From Planctomycetota bacterium (GTDB lineage: Bacteria > Planctomycetota > UBA1135 > UBA2386): a stretch of 64,000 bases of DNA. Made by a program: the position numbers and the translations under genes. Position 1 is the stretch's first letter; each line of letters begins with the position of its first letter. Below the pieces are notes generated by a model. That model had not been told where the DNA came from. It searched no databases and saw only the letters and a list, made by a program, of their open reading frames with translations. Of this stretch, positions 42,636-51,773 are shown piece after piece. The DNA lies in assembly GCA_019636245.1 (NCBI GenBank), contig JAHBXX010000011.1:1-64000 (forward strand), read 5' to 3'.

Positions 42636-43706
42636 TCAGCGTACCTCGCGCAGCGCCGCCGCGACCTGCTCGGCCACCCAGCGGTTGCCGGCCGGCGTCA
42701 TGTGGCCGTCGAACCAGCGCTGCTCGAGCGTGGGATCCGCCGCCCGGGCGGCCAGATAGCGGGCGACCAGGTCGAGGGTCTGCACCCCGAGCGCCTCGGC
42801 GTGCCGCAGCACCGAGGCGGCGCGCGCGTCGGCGGCCTCCCCCTGCAGCACCAGCAGCAGGCGTACGCCGCGGGCGCGGCAGACCTCGTCGAGGCGTTCG
42901 ACCAGCTCCTTGCCGATCTCGTGGCCGCGGCCGCGCAGGTGCGGCACGGTCACCTGCTTCTCGTCCTCGAACCAGAACGCGCGGCAGGTGTTGGCCAGCA
43001 CGGCGTCGACGAGCGCGCTGTGGCCGAACAGGTCCTTCCACCACCTGGCCGGGTCGGGCGGTTCGCGCTCGGGCGCCTGCACCGGGTGCAGCTCCAGGCC
43101 GTCGCCGACGAGGTCGAACCACGGCACCGGCGTGTAGCGCTTGCGGTACTCGCAGCGCGTGAGGTCGTCGGCGATGAAGCTCACGACCAGCGCCGTGACG
43201 GGGAAGCGCTCGAGCATCCACTCGGCGCGCAGCACGGCCTGGGTCAGGCTGTAGCCGAACACGCCGCCGTTCTTCACCGGCCGGTCGAGCACGCGTTCGA
43301 GCTGGGCCGGCCACGACGCGTCGTCGTCGACCTGGTCGCCGAAGGTGAACGAGTCGCCGACGGTGGCGACGCAGGGGCCGTCGGGGGGCGGGCGGTCGCC
43401 GTTGCGGCGCAGGCCATCGCCGTCGATCGTCACCAGCGTGCCCCAGTGGTTGTCCCGGCTGCGGTAGTTCGGGCGCGGTGCGTAGCCGAGCAGCGGGTGC
43501 GGCTCGGCCGGGTAGTTGCGCCTCATCAGGTCGAGCCGCAGTTCCCGGAAGCTGCCGAAGTGCAGCGGCGCGCGCACCAGCCGGATCACCAGCTCCGCGC
43601 CGAGCAGCAGCACGGCGATCGGCACCAGGGCGAACAGGAGCCGCCGCCGGCGGGACAGGCGGGGCCGCGGTCGGGGAGAAGGGGCGGGCTGGCTCACGCG
43701 GTCCAT
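42636..43706 (-). CDS. membrane-anchored SGNH/GDSL hydrolase
   Basis: 356 residues. A basic N-terminus and one membrane helix (about 23-44) anchor an external domain. The nucleophile block ATVGDSFTFGDQV has Ser119, and the C-terminal WFDGHMTPAGNRWVAE carries the Asp-x-His pair, the order typical of SGNH hydrolases. Such proteins add or remove acyl groups on surface glycans. Its position beside the glycosyltransferase cluster fits that, but its substrate is not known. Confidence 0.8.
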   Translation of the reverse strand: MDRVSQPAPSPRPRPRLSRRRRLLFALVPIAVLLLGAELVIRLVRAPLHFGSFRELRLDLMRRNYPAEPHPLLGYAPRPNYRSRDNHWGTLVTIDGDGLRRNGDRPPPDGPCVATVGDSFTFGDQVDDDASWPAQLERVLDRPVKNGGVFGYSLTQAVLRAEWMLERFPVTALVVSFIADDLTRCEYRKRYTPVPWFDLVGDGLELHPVQAPEREPPDPARWWKDLFGHSALVDAVLANTCRAFWFEDEKQVTVPHLRGRGHEIGKELVERLDEVCRARGVRLLLVLQGEAADARAASVLRHAEALGVQTLDLVARYLAARAADPTLEQRWFDGHMTPAGNRWVAEQVAAALREVR

Positions 43707-43782
43707 CGTAGGCGGGCGGCGGCGGCCCTCGCCACGCGGCGCGGCCTGCCGGCCTGGCCCTGGGTTCGCGCCGCGGCGCGGC

Positions 43783-43788
43783 TATGCT
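43783..43788 (+). promoter_or_regulatory. candidate -10 box of scpA
   Basis: TATGCT (context GGCTATGCT) ends 8 bases before the GTG start of scpA. This nine-base context is identical to that before the first gene of the window. Confidence 0.45.
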
Positions 43789-43796
43789 GCCGGCCG

Positions 43797-44675
43797 GTGG
43801 GCTACCGCGTCGAGCTTCCGGTCTTCTCCGGTCCGATGGACCTGCTGCTGCACCTCGTCCGCGAGCAGGAGGTCGACATCCACGAGATCTCGATCGCGCG
43901 CATCCTCGACGACTACCTGCGCCACCTCGGCATCCTGCAGCAGCTCGACCTGCACGACATCGGCGACTTCGTCGTGATGGCGAGTTCGCTGATGGAGATC
44001 AAGTCGCGCGAGCTGCTGCCGAACGAGGCGATCGAGCTCGAGCAGGAGCTCGATCCGCGCGACGACCTGATCGGGCGCCTGCTGGAGTACAAGCGCTACC
44101 GCGACCTGGCACGCCAGCTGGAGACCTTCGCCGACCAACGGGCGCGGCAGGCGCCGCTGGTGCTGCCGACCCCGTCCCACCTCGCCGAGCAGGACGACGA
44201 CGACCACCTCGACCTCGGCAACCTGGGCCTGTGGGACCTGACCTCGGCGTTCGCGCGGCTGCTGGAGGAGATCGGCCAGCAGGGCACGATGACGATCGAG
44301 GTGGAGAAGCGCGACGTCGGTTTCTACACCCGGCGTCTGCTGGAGCGCTTCCGCGAGCGCCGCGAGCGCAGCTTCCGGGAGGTGTTCGACCCGGGCGAGG
44401 GGCGCTACGGCCTGATCGGCACGCTGATCGCCCTGCTCGAGATGATGAAGCAGGGCTACCTGCGCGCGCACCAGGAGGTCTGCTTCGGCGAGATCCAGCT
44501 CGCGTTCCGCGGCGACGACGACGTCACCGCCGACCAGATCCTCGCCGGCATCACCGCCGACGAGGAACGGCAGCGCCAGCGCGAGCAGATGGCCGCGGCG
44601 GCGCTCGCCGAGCCGGCGCCGGCCGACGACGCCGACGCCGGCGCCGCCGGCGCGGCGGCAGCCGTGGACGCGTAG
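43797..44675 (+). CDS. scpA: segregation and condensation protein A
   Basis: 292-residue kleisin subunit of the Smc-ScpAB condensin, which helps chromosome segregation. The N-terminal YRVELPVFSGPMDLLLHLV followed by EVDIHEISIARI is highly conserved in ScpA. The C-terminal winged-helix part is seen in EMMKQGYLRAHQ. The last 40 residues are an Ala/Asp-rich extension. It starts at GTG. ScpB is not adjacent, although the two are often neighbours in other bacteria. Confidence 0.94.
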   Translation: MGYRVELPVFSGPMDLLLHLVREQEVDIHEISIARILDDYLRHLGILQQLDLHDIGDFVVMASSLMEIKSRELLPNEAIELEQELDPRDDLIGRLLEYKRYRDLARQLETFADQRARQAPLVLPTPSHLAEQDDDDHLDLGNLGLWDLTSAFARLLEEIGQQGTMTIEVEKRDVGFYTRRLLERFRERRERSFREVFDPGEGRYGLIGTLIALLEMMKQGYLRAHQEVCFGEIQLAFRGDDDVTADQILAGITADEERQRQREQMAAAALAEPAPADDADAGAAGAAAAVDA

Positions 44676-44778
44676 ATCCGGTCGCACCGACCTCTGCGCG
44701 GCCCTCGGCGCCGACGTGGTTTTGGTTGGATACCCTTCTCGCCCGTGCCGAGAATCGCGCCGCGCGCCAGCGTCGCCG

Positions 44779-47586
44779 ATGCCCGTCTCGCCGCGCCCCA
44801 CCTGCATGCAAGCCAGCTCCCGGTCGACGCTCGCGGGGATCGCCTTCCTCGGGCTGTCCATCATCCTGTTCGAGATCGCGCTGACCAGGGTCTTCGCGAT
44901 CATGATGTGGCACCACTTCACCTACATGGTGATCTCGATCGGTCTGCTCGGCTTCGGCGCCTCGGGCAGCCTGATGACGGCCACGCGGTTGGCCGAGCGC
45001 GTGGCCTCGCCGGCGAAGGCGCTGACCTGGATCAGCGGCGCCTACGGCATCAGCGTGATGCTGGCGTTCTGTTTCGCCACCCTGGTGCGCATCGACAGCC
45101 TGGCGATCTGGAAGCAGGCCGACGCCTTCGTCGCGCTGTTCTTCGTCTACCTGATCGTCGGCGTGCCGTTCCTGCTCGGCGGCATGGGCATCGGCCTCGC
45201 GCTGACGCGCTACGTGCAGCAGGTCGACCGGCTCTACTGCGGCGACCTGTGCGGTTCGGCGCTCGGCGCCGGCCTCGCCGTCGTGTCGCTGAAGGCGATC
45301 GGCAGCTCGGCGACGGTGATGGCCGCGGGCGCCTGCGGTCTGCTGGCGGCGTTCTGCTTCGGCCTCGGCGCGCCGCGGCGCTACCTGCTGCTGACGGTGC
45401 CCGGCCTCGGCGTGGGCTTCGCCGCCGTGATCGCCTTCGCCGGCGGGGGCTTCGGCATCCCGGCCGTCGACTGGCGCGTGCCCTTCGCGCCCGGCAAGGA
45501 AGGGCAGGTGCTCGAGCGGGTCATCGAGGACCTGACGGTGCGCGGGGTGCCGGGACTGTCGATCGACCGGATCCACAGCGCCACCGCGGAGGTCCAGGTC
45601 GGCCCCGAGCTGCCGGCGCCGCCCGGCATCGGCGGCGACAAGGGCCTGGTCGACGACCGCGTGATCCAGGCCCGCTCCGTCGGCCAGGACGGCACCGCGC
45701 CGACGTTCCTGTTCCGCGACGCCGCCGACCTGGAGCGGTTCCCGTTCCTCGACGACATGCAGCCGGCGACGGCCTACGTCGCGCACACGGCGTCCGGCCG
45801 CACCGGCCACCGCGTGATGGTGATCGGCGTCGGCGGCGGCGTCGACGTGATGATGGCGCTCGCCTGCGGCGCCGGACACGTGACCGCGGTCGAGCTGAAC
45901 ACGGCGATGGTGGCGATGGTGACGGAGCGCTACGCCGACTACCTCGGCGGCCTGTTCCTGCCGACCAGTCCGCACGCCGACCGCATCACGTTGGTCAACA
46001 GCGAGGGCCGCGCCTGGCTGCGCTCGCACGACCAGACCTTCGACGTCGTGCAGATGAGCGGCGTCGACTCCTACACCGCGCTCAGCACCGGCGCCTACAC
46101 GCTGTCGGAGAGCTACCTCTACACCACCGGCGCGGTGAAGGACTTCTACTCGCGCCTCAACGAGCACGGCATCGTCAACTGGTCGCGGTTCATCGAGAGC
46201 GCGCCGTCGCGGCCGCGGGAGACGCTGCGGCTCGCCAACATCGCCTGCACCGCCCTGCGCGAACTCGGCGTCCCGGACGCGCACACGCACGTCGCCGTGT
46301 TCCAGGGCCTCACCTGGGCGTCGACGATGGTCAAGAAGGGGCCGTTCACCGCCGTCGAGGTGCAGGCGCTGCGCGACTTCGCGGCGCGGCAGGGGTTCGT
46401 CGGTCTGGTCTACGACCCGCTCGCGCCCGCCGGGGTCGCGCCGGCGCTCGAGGCGGTGCACTTCGCCAAGCTGCGGCCGGCCTTCCTGCAGGCGATGGCG
46501 CGGGCCGGCGGGTTCCCGGCCGAGCCGGCGGCGCAGAACGCGGTGGTCTGGGGCCTGCAGCAGGCCGCGGTCGCGCTCGCCGCCGGCGCCGCGGTCGACG
46601 CGGCGATGCTGCCGGCCGAGTTGCGCGCCGAGGCGCTCGCCGGACCGGCGCTGAAGGTGCTCGCCGACGCCCAGGTGCGCGCGGCGATCGCGCGCGAGGC
46701 CGCCTACATGGCCGACGCGATGGCCGACTACGCCACGCTGCTGCGCGGCGACGCGGCGCAGCGGGCGGCCTTCCTGTCCGGCTACGACTACGACGTCTCG
46801 CCGGCGACCGACGACAGGCCGTTCTTCTTCAACTACTACAAGTGGTCGAGCCTGTTCGGCGGCAGGTCGCGCGCCCACGACCCGGGTGTGTTCACCTACC
46901 AGACCGACTTCCCGGTGGGCCACCTGATCCTGCTGGCGTCGCTGCTGCAGATCACGCTGCTGGCGGCGGCCCTGATCTTCCTGCCGCTGCGCAAGCTGGC
47001 GCGCGACGGCCTGCGGGTCCCCGGCGCCTGGCGGGTCTTCGGCTACTTCGCGGCGCTCGGCCTCGGCTTCATGCTGCTCGAGATCGCGCTGATGCAGAAG
47101 CTGGTGATCTTCCTCGGCCACCCGACCTACGCGCTGTCGGTGGTGCTGGTGAGCCTGCTCGCCTCGGCCGGTGTCGGCTCGTGGCTCTCCGGCCGCATCG
47201 CCGAGGTGCGCACCCGGCACCTGCGGCTGATCCTGCTCGGCATCGTCGTCGTCGTCGTCGCGAACGCGCTGGCCGTCAACGCGCTGCTGCCGCTGCTGCT
47301 CGGCCAGCCGCTGCCCGTGCGCATCCTGGTCGTCGTCGCGCTGCTGGTGCCGACCGGCCTGGTGCTCGGCATGCCGTTCCCGTCCGGGATGCGCATCGTC
47401 GAGGCGCAGTGCCCGCAGCTGCTGCCGTGGGGCTGGGCCGTGAACGCCTTCTTCTCGGTGTTCGGCTCGATCTTCTGCATCGTGCTCAGCATGGGGATCG
47501 GCTTCACCAACGTGCTGCTCGCCGCCGGCGCGGTCTACGCCGTGGGCGTGCTGGGCCTGCGCGCCGGCGGGCGCGCGGCGGCCTGA
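44779..47586 (+). CDS. membrane protein with central spermidine-synthase-like domain
   Basis: 935 residues (926 if the ATG at 44806 is used). An N-terminal block of about six helices (from STLAGIAFLGLSIILFEIALTR) is followed by a SAM-type Rossmann domain near residues 345-480, with VMVIGVGGGVDVMMAL and an acidic AVELNTAM. At least five more helices end the protein. This layout occurs in fused-MFS polyamine synthase-like proteins of many bacteria. Whether it makes polyamines is unknown; key substrate residues of spermidine synthase were not confirmed. The 103 bases before the gene contain TACCCT (44731-44736) as a possible -10. Confidence 0.75.
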   Translation: MPVSPRPTCMQASSRSTLAGIAFLGLSIILFEIALTRVFAIMMWHHFTYMVISIGLLGFGASGSLMTATRLAERVASPAKALTWISGAYGISVMLAFCFATLVRIDSLAIWKQADAFVALFFVYLIVGVPFLLGGMGIGLALTRYVQQVDRLYCGDLCGSALGAGLAVVSLKAIGSSATVMAAGACGLLAAFCFGLGAPRRYLLLTVPGLGVGFAAVIAFAGGGFGIPAVDWRVPFAPGKEGQVLERVIEDLTVRGVPGLSIDRIHSATAEVQVGPELPAPPGIGGDKGLVDDRVIQARSVGQDGTAPTFLFRDAADLERFPFLDDMQPATAYVAHTASGRTGHRVMVIGVGGGVDVMMALACGAGHVTAVELNTAMVAMVTERYADYLGGLFLPTSPHADRITLVNSEGRAWLRSHDQTFDVVQMSGVDSYTALSTGAYTLSESYLYTTGAVKDFYSRLNEHGIVNWSRFIESAPSRPRETLRLANIACTALRELGVPDAHTHVAVFQGLTWASTMVKKGPFTAVEVQALRDFAARQGFVGLVYDPLAPAGVAPALEAVHFAKLRPAFLQAMARAGGFPAEPAAQNAVVWGLQQAAVALAAGAAVDAAMLPAELRAEALAGPALKVLADAQVRAAIAREAAYMADAMADYATLLRGDAAQRAAFLSGYDYDVSPATDDRPFFFNYYKWSSLFGGRSRAHDPGVFTYQTDFPVGHLILLASLLQITLLAAALIFLPLRKLARDGLRVPGAWRVFGYFAALGLGFMLLEIALMQKLVIFLGHPTYALSVVLVSLLASAGVGSWLSGRIAEVRTRHLRLILLGIVVVVVANALAVNALLPLLLGQPLPVRILVVVALLVPTGLVLGMPFPSGMRIVEAQCPQLLPWGWAVNAFFSVFGSIFCIVLSMGIGFTNVLLAAGAVYAVGVLGLRAGGRAAA

Positions 47587-47605
47587 GCCGCGGACCGGCC
47601 GTGGC

Positions 47606-47623
47606 GGCGCCCGCCGGGGCGCC
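47606..47623. terminator. hairpin between convergent genes
   Basis: GGCGCCC-gccg-GGGCGCC, a perfect 7-bp stem with a 4-base loop, lies in the 45-base gap between the spermidine-synthase-like gene and rdgB. It is the strongest hairpin of its kind seen here; no T-tract. Confidence 0.45.
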
Positions 47624-47631
47624 GGCGACCG

Positions 47632-48252
47632 TCACCTGCCGAGCACGGCCGGCAGCCGGGCCGCGAGTTCGCGCAGCGCCTTGCCGCGGTGGCTGAGCCG
47701 GTCCTTCGTCGCCTGGTCGAGCGTCGCGAACGACTGCGCCGGCTCGCCGCCCAACGCGGCCGGCACGAAGATCGGGTCGTAGCCGAAACCGCCGGCGCCG
47801 CTCGGCGCCGTCAGCAGCGTGCCCGGGCAGTCGGCCTCGACGGCCGCCAGCACGCGGCCGTCGGCGGCGCACACGCACAGGCTGCAGACGAAGCGCGCCG
47901 TGCGGCGATCCGCCGGCACGCCGGCGAGCTCGTCGAGCAGGCGCAGCAACCGGCCGCGGTCGTCGAGCCCGGGGCCGCCGTAGCGCGCCGACAACACCCC
48001 GGGCCGGCCGTCGAGCGCGTCGACGCAGAGGCCGCTGTCGTCGCCGAGGGCCGGGCCGCCGGCGAGGCGCGCGAGCAGTTCCGCCTTGCGCCGGGCGTTG
48101 CCGGCGAAGTCCGGCTGGTCCTCGACCGGCGCGAACGGGCGATCGAGCTCGGCCGGGGTGCGCAGCACGAACCCGAGCGGCTCGAGCAGGCGCCGCAGTT
48201 CGGCCAGCTTCTTCGCGTTGTTGGTGGCGATCCAGAGCTCGCGGCCGGCCAT
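47632..48252 (-). CDS. rdgB: non-canonical purine NTP pyrophosphatase (RdgB/HAM1)
   Basis: 206 residues. The family hydrolyses ITP, dITP and XTP to prevent their use in nucleic acids. The N-terminal IATNNAKKLAELRRLL, central ALGDDSGLCVDAL and C-terminal GGFGYDPIFVP blocks, and SHRGKALREL at the end, are diagnostic. Its ATG overlaps the rph stop by one base (TGATG); the rph-rdgB order is common in bacteria. Confidence 0.96.
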   Translation of the reverse strand: MAGRELWIATNNAKKLAELRRLLEPLGFVLRTPAELDRPFAPVEDQPDFAGNARRKAELLARLAGGPALGDDSGLCVDALDGRPGVLSARYGGPGLDDRGRLLRLLDELAGVPADRRTARFVCSLCVCAADGRVLAAVEADCPGTLLTAPSGAGGFGYDPIFVPAALGGEPAQSFATLDQATKDRLSHRGKALRELAARLPAVLGR

Positions 48253-48974
48253 CAGATCCCCAGCGCCTGCTGCTGCAGTTCGACGATGCGGGCACAGGCT
48301 CCCTGCGCGAGCCCGAGCATGGTCTGGAACTGCTCCATCGCGAACGGCCGCTTCTCGGCCGCGCCCTGCACCTCGATCAGGCGGCCGTCGGCGGCGCAGA
48401 CCACGCTGAGGTCGACCTCGGCTGTGCTGTCCTCCTCGTAGTCGAGGTCGAGCATCGGCACGCCGCCGACGATGCCGACGGAGACCGCCGAGACCAGCCC
48501 GCGCAGCGGCCACTTCGGCAGCTGCTTCTGCTCCTCCATCCACAGCAGGGCGTCGTAGATCGCCACCAGTGCACCGTTGATCGAGGTCGTGCGCGTGCCG
48601 CCGTCGGCCTCGAGCACGTCGCAGTCGACCCACAGCGTCACCTCGGGCAGCGCGGCGAGGTCGACGGCGCAGCGCAGCGCGCGGCCGATCAGGCGCTGGA
48701 TCTCGAAGCTGCGGCCGTCGAGCGGCCGGCCGGTGCGGCCGTCGCGCGGTTTGCGCGGCTGTCCGGCGCCGGGCAGCATCGCATACTCGGCCGTCAGCCA
48801 GCCGCCGGCGTGGCGGTTGTACATCCACGGCGGCACCTGGTCCTGCACGGACACGGTGCACAGCACCTTGGTCTTGCCGCACTCGGCGAGCACCGAGCCG
48901 GGCAGGTCGGTGTAGGAGCGCGTGAACTTGATGGGCCGGGTCGCGTCCGGCGGACGGTTGAGTTTGCGGGCCAG
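48252..48974 (-). CDS. rph: ribonuclease PH, apparent CTG start
   Basis: 240 residues if it begins at CTG 48974, exactly the usual RNase PH length. The enzyme trims tRNA 3' ends by phosphorolysis. The N-terminus would read (M)ARKLNRPPDATRPIKFTRSY, matching the conserved start of the family. An in-frame TAG lies nine codons upstream and there is no ATG, GTG or TTG between it and GTG 48893, which would delete the first 27 residues including the conserved RPIKFTRSY. GGAGG ends 7 bases before the CTG. Other blocks (GRSFEIQRLIGRALR, LWVDCDVLEADGGTR, DLDYEEDSTAEVD) are intact. Confidence 0.92.
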   Translation of the reverse strand: MARKLNRPPDATRPIKFTRSYTDLPGSVLAECGKTKVLCTVSVQDQVPPWMYNRHAGGWLTAEYAMLPGAGQPRKPRDGRTGRPLDGRSFEIQRLIGRALRCAVDLAALPEVTLWVDCDVLEADGGTRTTSINGALVAIYDALLWMEEQKQLPKWPLRGLVSAVSVGIVGGVPMLDLDYEEDSTAEVDLSVVCAADGRLIEVQGAAEKRPFAMEQFQTMLGLAQGACARIVELQQQALGI

Positions 48975-48981
48975 CGGGGTT

Positions 48982-48986
48982 CCTCC
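48982..48986 (-). promoter_or_regulatory. Shine-Dalgarno site that decides the rph CTG start
   Basis: GGAGG on the minus strand, 7 bases before CTG 48974. It is one of few clear Shine-Dalgarno sites in the window. Confidence 0.7.
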
Positions 48987-49004
48987 GGATCCCGCACCCT
49001 ACCC

Positions 49005-50201
49005 TCAGGCGAGAACCGAGGCGAGCGCGCGGCGCAGTTCGTCGACGCCGAACGGCTTGTGGATGCGGTGCAGCGGCGGCCCGCCGCGGGCGGTGGCGGC
49101 GTCGCCAGGACCCAGCACGCAGATCTTCAGGTCGGGCACCTGGCAGCGGATCGTCGGCAGCAGGTCCGCGTCGGCGTCGAGGCGCTGCGCGTGGTCGACG
49201 ACCAGCAGCTCGAAGCGGTCGGGCGTCGCCTCGAGCAGCGCGCGCGCGGCGGCCACGTCGGCGCAGGCGAACACCGCGCGTCCGGTCGCCTTCAGTTCGC
49301 TGGCCAGCATCGCGCGGATCGCCGGATCCGCCTCGAGCAGCAGGGCGCCGCCGTAGCGGTGGACGGGCGCGCCCGGCCGCAGCGCGTCCGCTGTGCCCGG
49401 GGCCGCCTCGCTCGCCGCGGGCGCCGCCGGCCAGCGCACCACGGCGCGCACCGTGTGGCCAGGCAGGTGCGACAGGGACAGGGCGCCGCCTTGGCCGGTG
49501 ACCAGATTGTTCGCCGCCTCGAGGTCCAGCGTGAACGCGGGCTCCGCCAGGGGGTCCGAGGGCACGGCCTTGGCCTCCGTGACCCACTCCAGCGCCAGCT
49601 CGATCTGCACGCAGGGCTCGTCGTCGTCGAGGCAGAGTTCGGTCTGGATCGACAGCTGCGTGGCGCCGCGCTCCGCGCGCAGCAGCGCCGAGGCGACGAA
49701 CAGCAGCGCGTCGCGGGCGACGTCCGGGGCCACCCGCAGCGGCGGCAGGGCCGGCGCCGGCTCCCAGCGCACCTCGAGCCCCAGCTGCATCTGCTGCAGG
49801 TCGTCGCCGAGGCTGCCGACGACCGCGTTGGCGCAGGTGGTGCCCGCCGCCGGGGTGCGGCCCTGGCCGAAGGCGACGACCTTCGTGTGCAGCGTGCGCA
49901 GGCGTTGCACCGCGGCCAGCAGCGACTCGGCGGCGCGCGGCAGTTGCCGGCGGTCGGGCGCCATGCGGATCAGGTTCTGCGCCTGGCCCTCGACGCCGGA
50001 CACCAGGTTGGCCAGTTCCTCGCCCAGCAGGCGTGCCAGGCGCCTGGCCTCGAGCGCCACCGGACCCGGTGCCAGCGTGGCGGGTTCGGCCGGTGCCGGT
50101 GCCGGTGGCGCTGCCGAAGCCGGCGACCGCTGCCGCCGGTGCAGGAGGCAGGCAGCGCCGGCGATGGCGGCGCCAGCGGCGAACCAGAGGAGTTCGAGCA
50201 C
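49005..50201 (-). CDS. degenerate hybrid histidine kinase with receiver domain
   Basis: 398 residues starting at GTG. One membrane helix at the N-terminus (about 3-20) and a Pro/Ala linker lead to a helical pair (50-105) in the place of the dimerisation domain; the phosphoacceptor histidine is not visible (LARLLGEELANLV). An HATPase-like part follows, with AANNLVTGQGGALSLS as the glycine-rich lid. A receiver domain (284-398) keeps Asp336 (LLVVDHAQ) and Lys382 (IHKPF). It may be a pseudokinase sensor with a phosphorylatable receiver. It ends 30 bases before rph on the same strand. Confidence 0.6.
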   Translation of the reverse strand: MLELLWFAAGAAIAGAACLLHRRQRSPASAAPPAPAPAEPATLAPGPVALEARRLARLLGEELANLVSGVEGQAQNLIRMAPDRRQLPRAAESLLAAVQRLRTLHTKVVAFGQGRTPAAGTTCANAVVGSLGDDLQQMQLGLEVRWEPAPALPPLRVAPDVARDALLFVASALLRAERGATQLSIQTELCLDDDEPCVQIELALEWVTEAKAVPSDPLAEPAFTLDLEAANNLVTGQGGALSLSHLPGHTVRAVVRWPAAPAASEAAPGTADALRPGAPVHRYGGALLLEADPAIRAMLASELKATGRAVFACADVAAARALLEATPDRFELLVVDHAQRLDADADLLPTIRCQVPDLKICVLGPGDAATARGGPPLHRIHKPFGVDELRRALASVLA

Positions 50202-50323
50202 GGCGGTGGGGGAGGGCGTGGCGCGGCGAGCCGGGCCAACCTAGCGTTGCCGCTGCGACCTGTCGAGGTCGCCGCCGCGCCCAGCCGGCCGCGGTCGACC
50301 GACGATCCGGCCCGGGCCCACCG

Positions 50324-50818
50324 ATGCGCATCACCCACTCGTTGCCGTTCCTCCTCCCGTTCGCGGCCTGGCTGGCCACCGCGCAGGATCCCGCGCCGCA
50401 GCCCGCCGTGCCGACGCCGCGCGAACGCGCGCTGGCGCAGCTGCGACAGCTCGGCTGGCTCGCCGGCACCTGGGTGCTGCAGGACGGGCCCCTCACCACC
50501 GAGGAGCACTGGCGACCGCTGCAGGGCACGACGCTGCTCGGCACCTCGCACACCTACGACGCGAGCCGCACGCGCTTCTTCGAGTACCTGCGCATCACGC
50601 TGGTCGGCGACCAGGTCGCCTACGTCGCGCTCCCGGGCGGCGGCGTGGCGGCGACCTTCCGGCTGGCGCGGTTGGCCGACGGCGTGGTGGAGTTCGAGGA
50701 TCCGGAGCACGACCACCCGCAGCGCATCCGCTACGAGAAGACCGACCACGGCATCAAGGCGACCACCTGCCAGCTCGACGGCTCGCGGGCGATGGTGTTC
50801 GACTTCAAGACCCGGTGA
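50324..50818 (+). CDS. small secreted DUF6265-like protein
   Basis: 164 residues with a signal peptide ending WLATAQ. The mature part reads LGWLAGTWVLQDGPLTTEEHW and later FEYLRITLVGDQVAYVALPGG, a beta-rich, probably lipocalin-like pattern seen in many secreted bacterial proteins of unknown role. Its last 14 bases overlap the end of the convergent gene. Confidence 0.65.
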   Translation: MRITHSLPFLLPFAAWLATAQDPAPQPAVPTPRERALAQLRQLGWLAGTWVLQDGPLTTEEHWRPLQGTTLLGTSHTYDASRTRFFEYLRITLVGDQVAYVALPGGGVAATFRLARLADGVVEFEDPEHDHPQRIRYEKTDHGIKATTCQLDGSRAMVFDFKTR

Positions 50819-51767
50819 GTCCCAGCCGGAACTCGTGCTCGATCCAGCCGCGGCAGGCGGCCGCGGGCACCGGTTCGGGCCGGCCGTCGACGAGCAGCGT
50901 CGTGCAGCTGCGCACCAGCGTCACCGCGACGAAGCCGCCGGCGTCGCTCTGCACCGCTTCGACGACCGGCATGCAGGCATGGGCGATCGCGGCCGGCGGC
51001 AGGCCGAGGAAGCGGGCGCGCAGGCGCCAGCCGGCGAGCTGGTTGTCGACGCGCAGCACGAGCCGCAGCGTCGGTTCGTCGGCGCGGCCGAGCACCGTCA
51101 GTTCGCAGGGCCAGCCGATCGGGCCACGGCCGAGGCGGCCGGCGAGCTGCAGTTCGGTGGCCCCGGCGGTCTGCAGGTAGCGCTGCGGCTGCAGGAACTG
51201 CGCCGAGAACAGCCGCGGCCGCTCGGCCGGATCGGCGCCGAAGGCATCCAGCGTGCCCAGGTCGCGCCGCGCCTCGAAGCGCAGGCAGTTGCTGCTGTGC
51301 TGGCCGCCGTCGCGGTCGACGTAGAGCAGACCCTCGCGGCGGGAGAAGCGCAGCCGCGGCCCGCCGCTGGCGACCAGCAGGTCCTTCTTGCGGCGCAGCT
51401 CGCGGCCGCGGAACTCCTGCGTGTGCAGCGGGTCGTCGGGCGGCACGGCCTCGGCCGCCGCGGGCGCCAGCGCCACGACCTCCTCGAGCGCCGCCATCAG
51501 GCCACGGGCGGTGCCGTCCCGCACCGTGCCGGCGACGAGGTCGGGCCGCTGCCCGAGGTCGAGCGCCAGCAGCCGTTGCCTGGCCCGCGGCGAACGCGCG
51601 GCGGCGGCGTGCGCCCGCCACAGCAGCAGCTTCAGGTCGATGCGGCAGTCGGCCGCGCCGTCGCCGGGTGGGGGGAACGGCCCCGCGCCGCGGACCGCGC
51701 GCTGGTCGTCGACGTTCGCCAGCGTGGCGGCGGCGCGATCGGGGTGCGAGACCGTCTGCGGGGGCAT
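50805..51767 (-). CDS. hypothetical protein
   Basis: 320 residues with no recognised family and no signal peptide or membrane helix. The N-terminal half is helical (CRIDLKLLLWRAHAAAARSP) and the second half is beta-rich (LRLVLRVDNQLAGWRLRARFLGLPP). A pattern of short Arg-containing motifs (RKKDLLVASGGPRLRFSRR) might bind nucleic acid or phosphate, but that is only a guess. CAAGAT lies 6 bases before the ATG. The 3' end overlaps the convergent gene by 14 bases. Confidence 0.55.
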   Translation of the reverse strand: MPPQTVSHPDRAAATLANVDDQRAVRGAGPFPPPGDGAADCRIDLKLLLWRAHAAAARSPRARQRLLALDLGQRPDLVAGTVRDGTARGLMAALEEVVALAPAAAEAVPPDDPLHTQEFRGRELRRKKDLLVASGGPRLRFSRREGLLYVDRDGGQHSSNCLRFEARRDLGTLDAFGADPAERPRLFSAQFLQPQRYLQTAGATELQLAGRLGRGPIGWPCELTVLGRADEPTLRLVLRVDNQLAGWRLRARFLGLPPAAIAHACMPVVEAVQSDAGGFVAVTLVRSCTTLLVDGRPEPVPAAACRGWIEHEFRLGLTGS

Positions 51768-51773
51768 CGCGCG

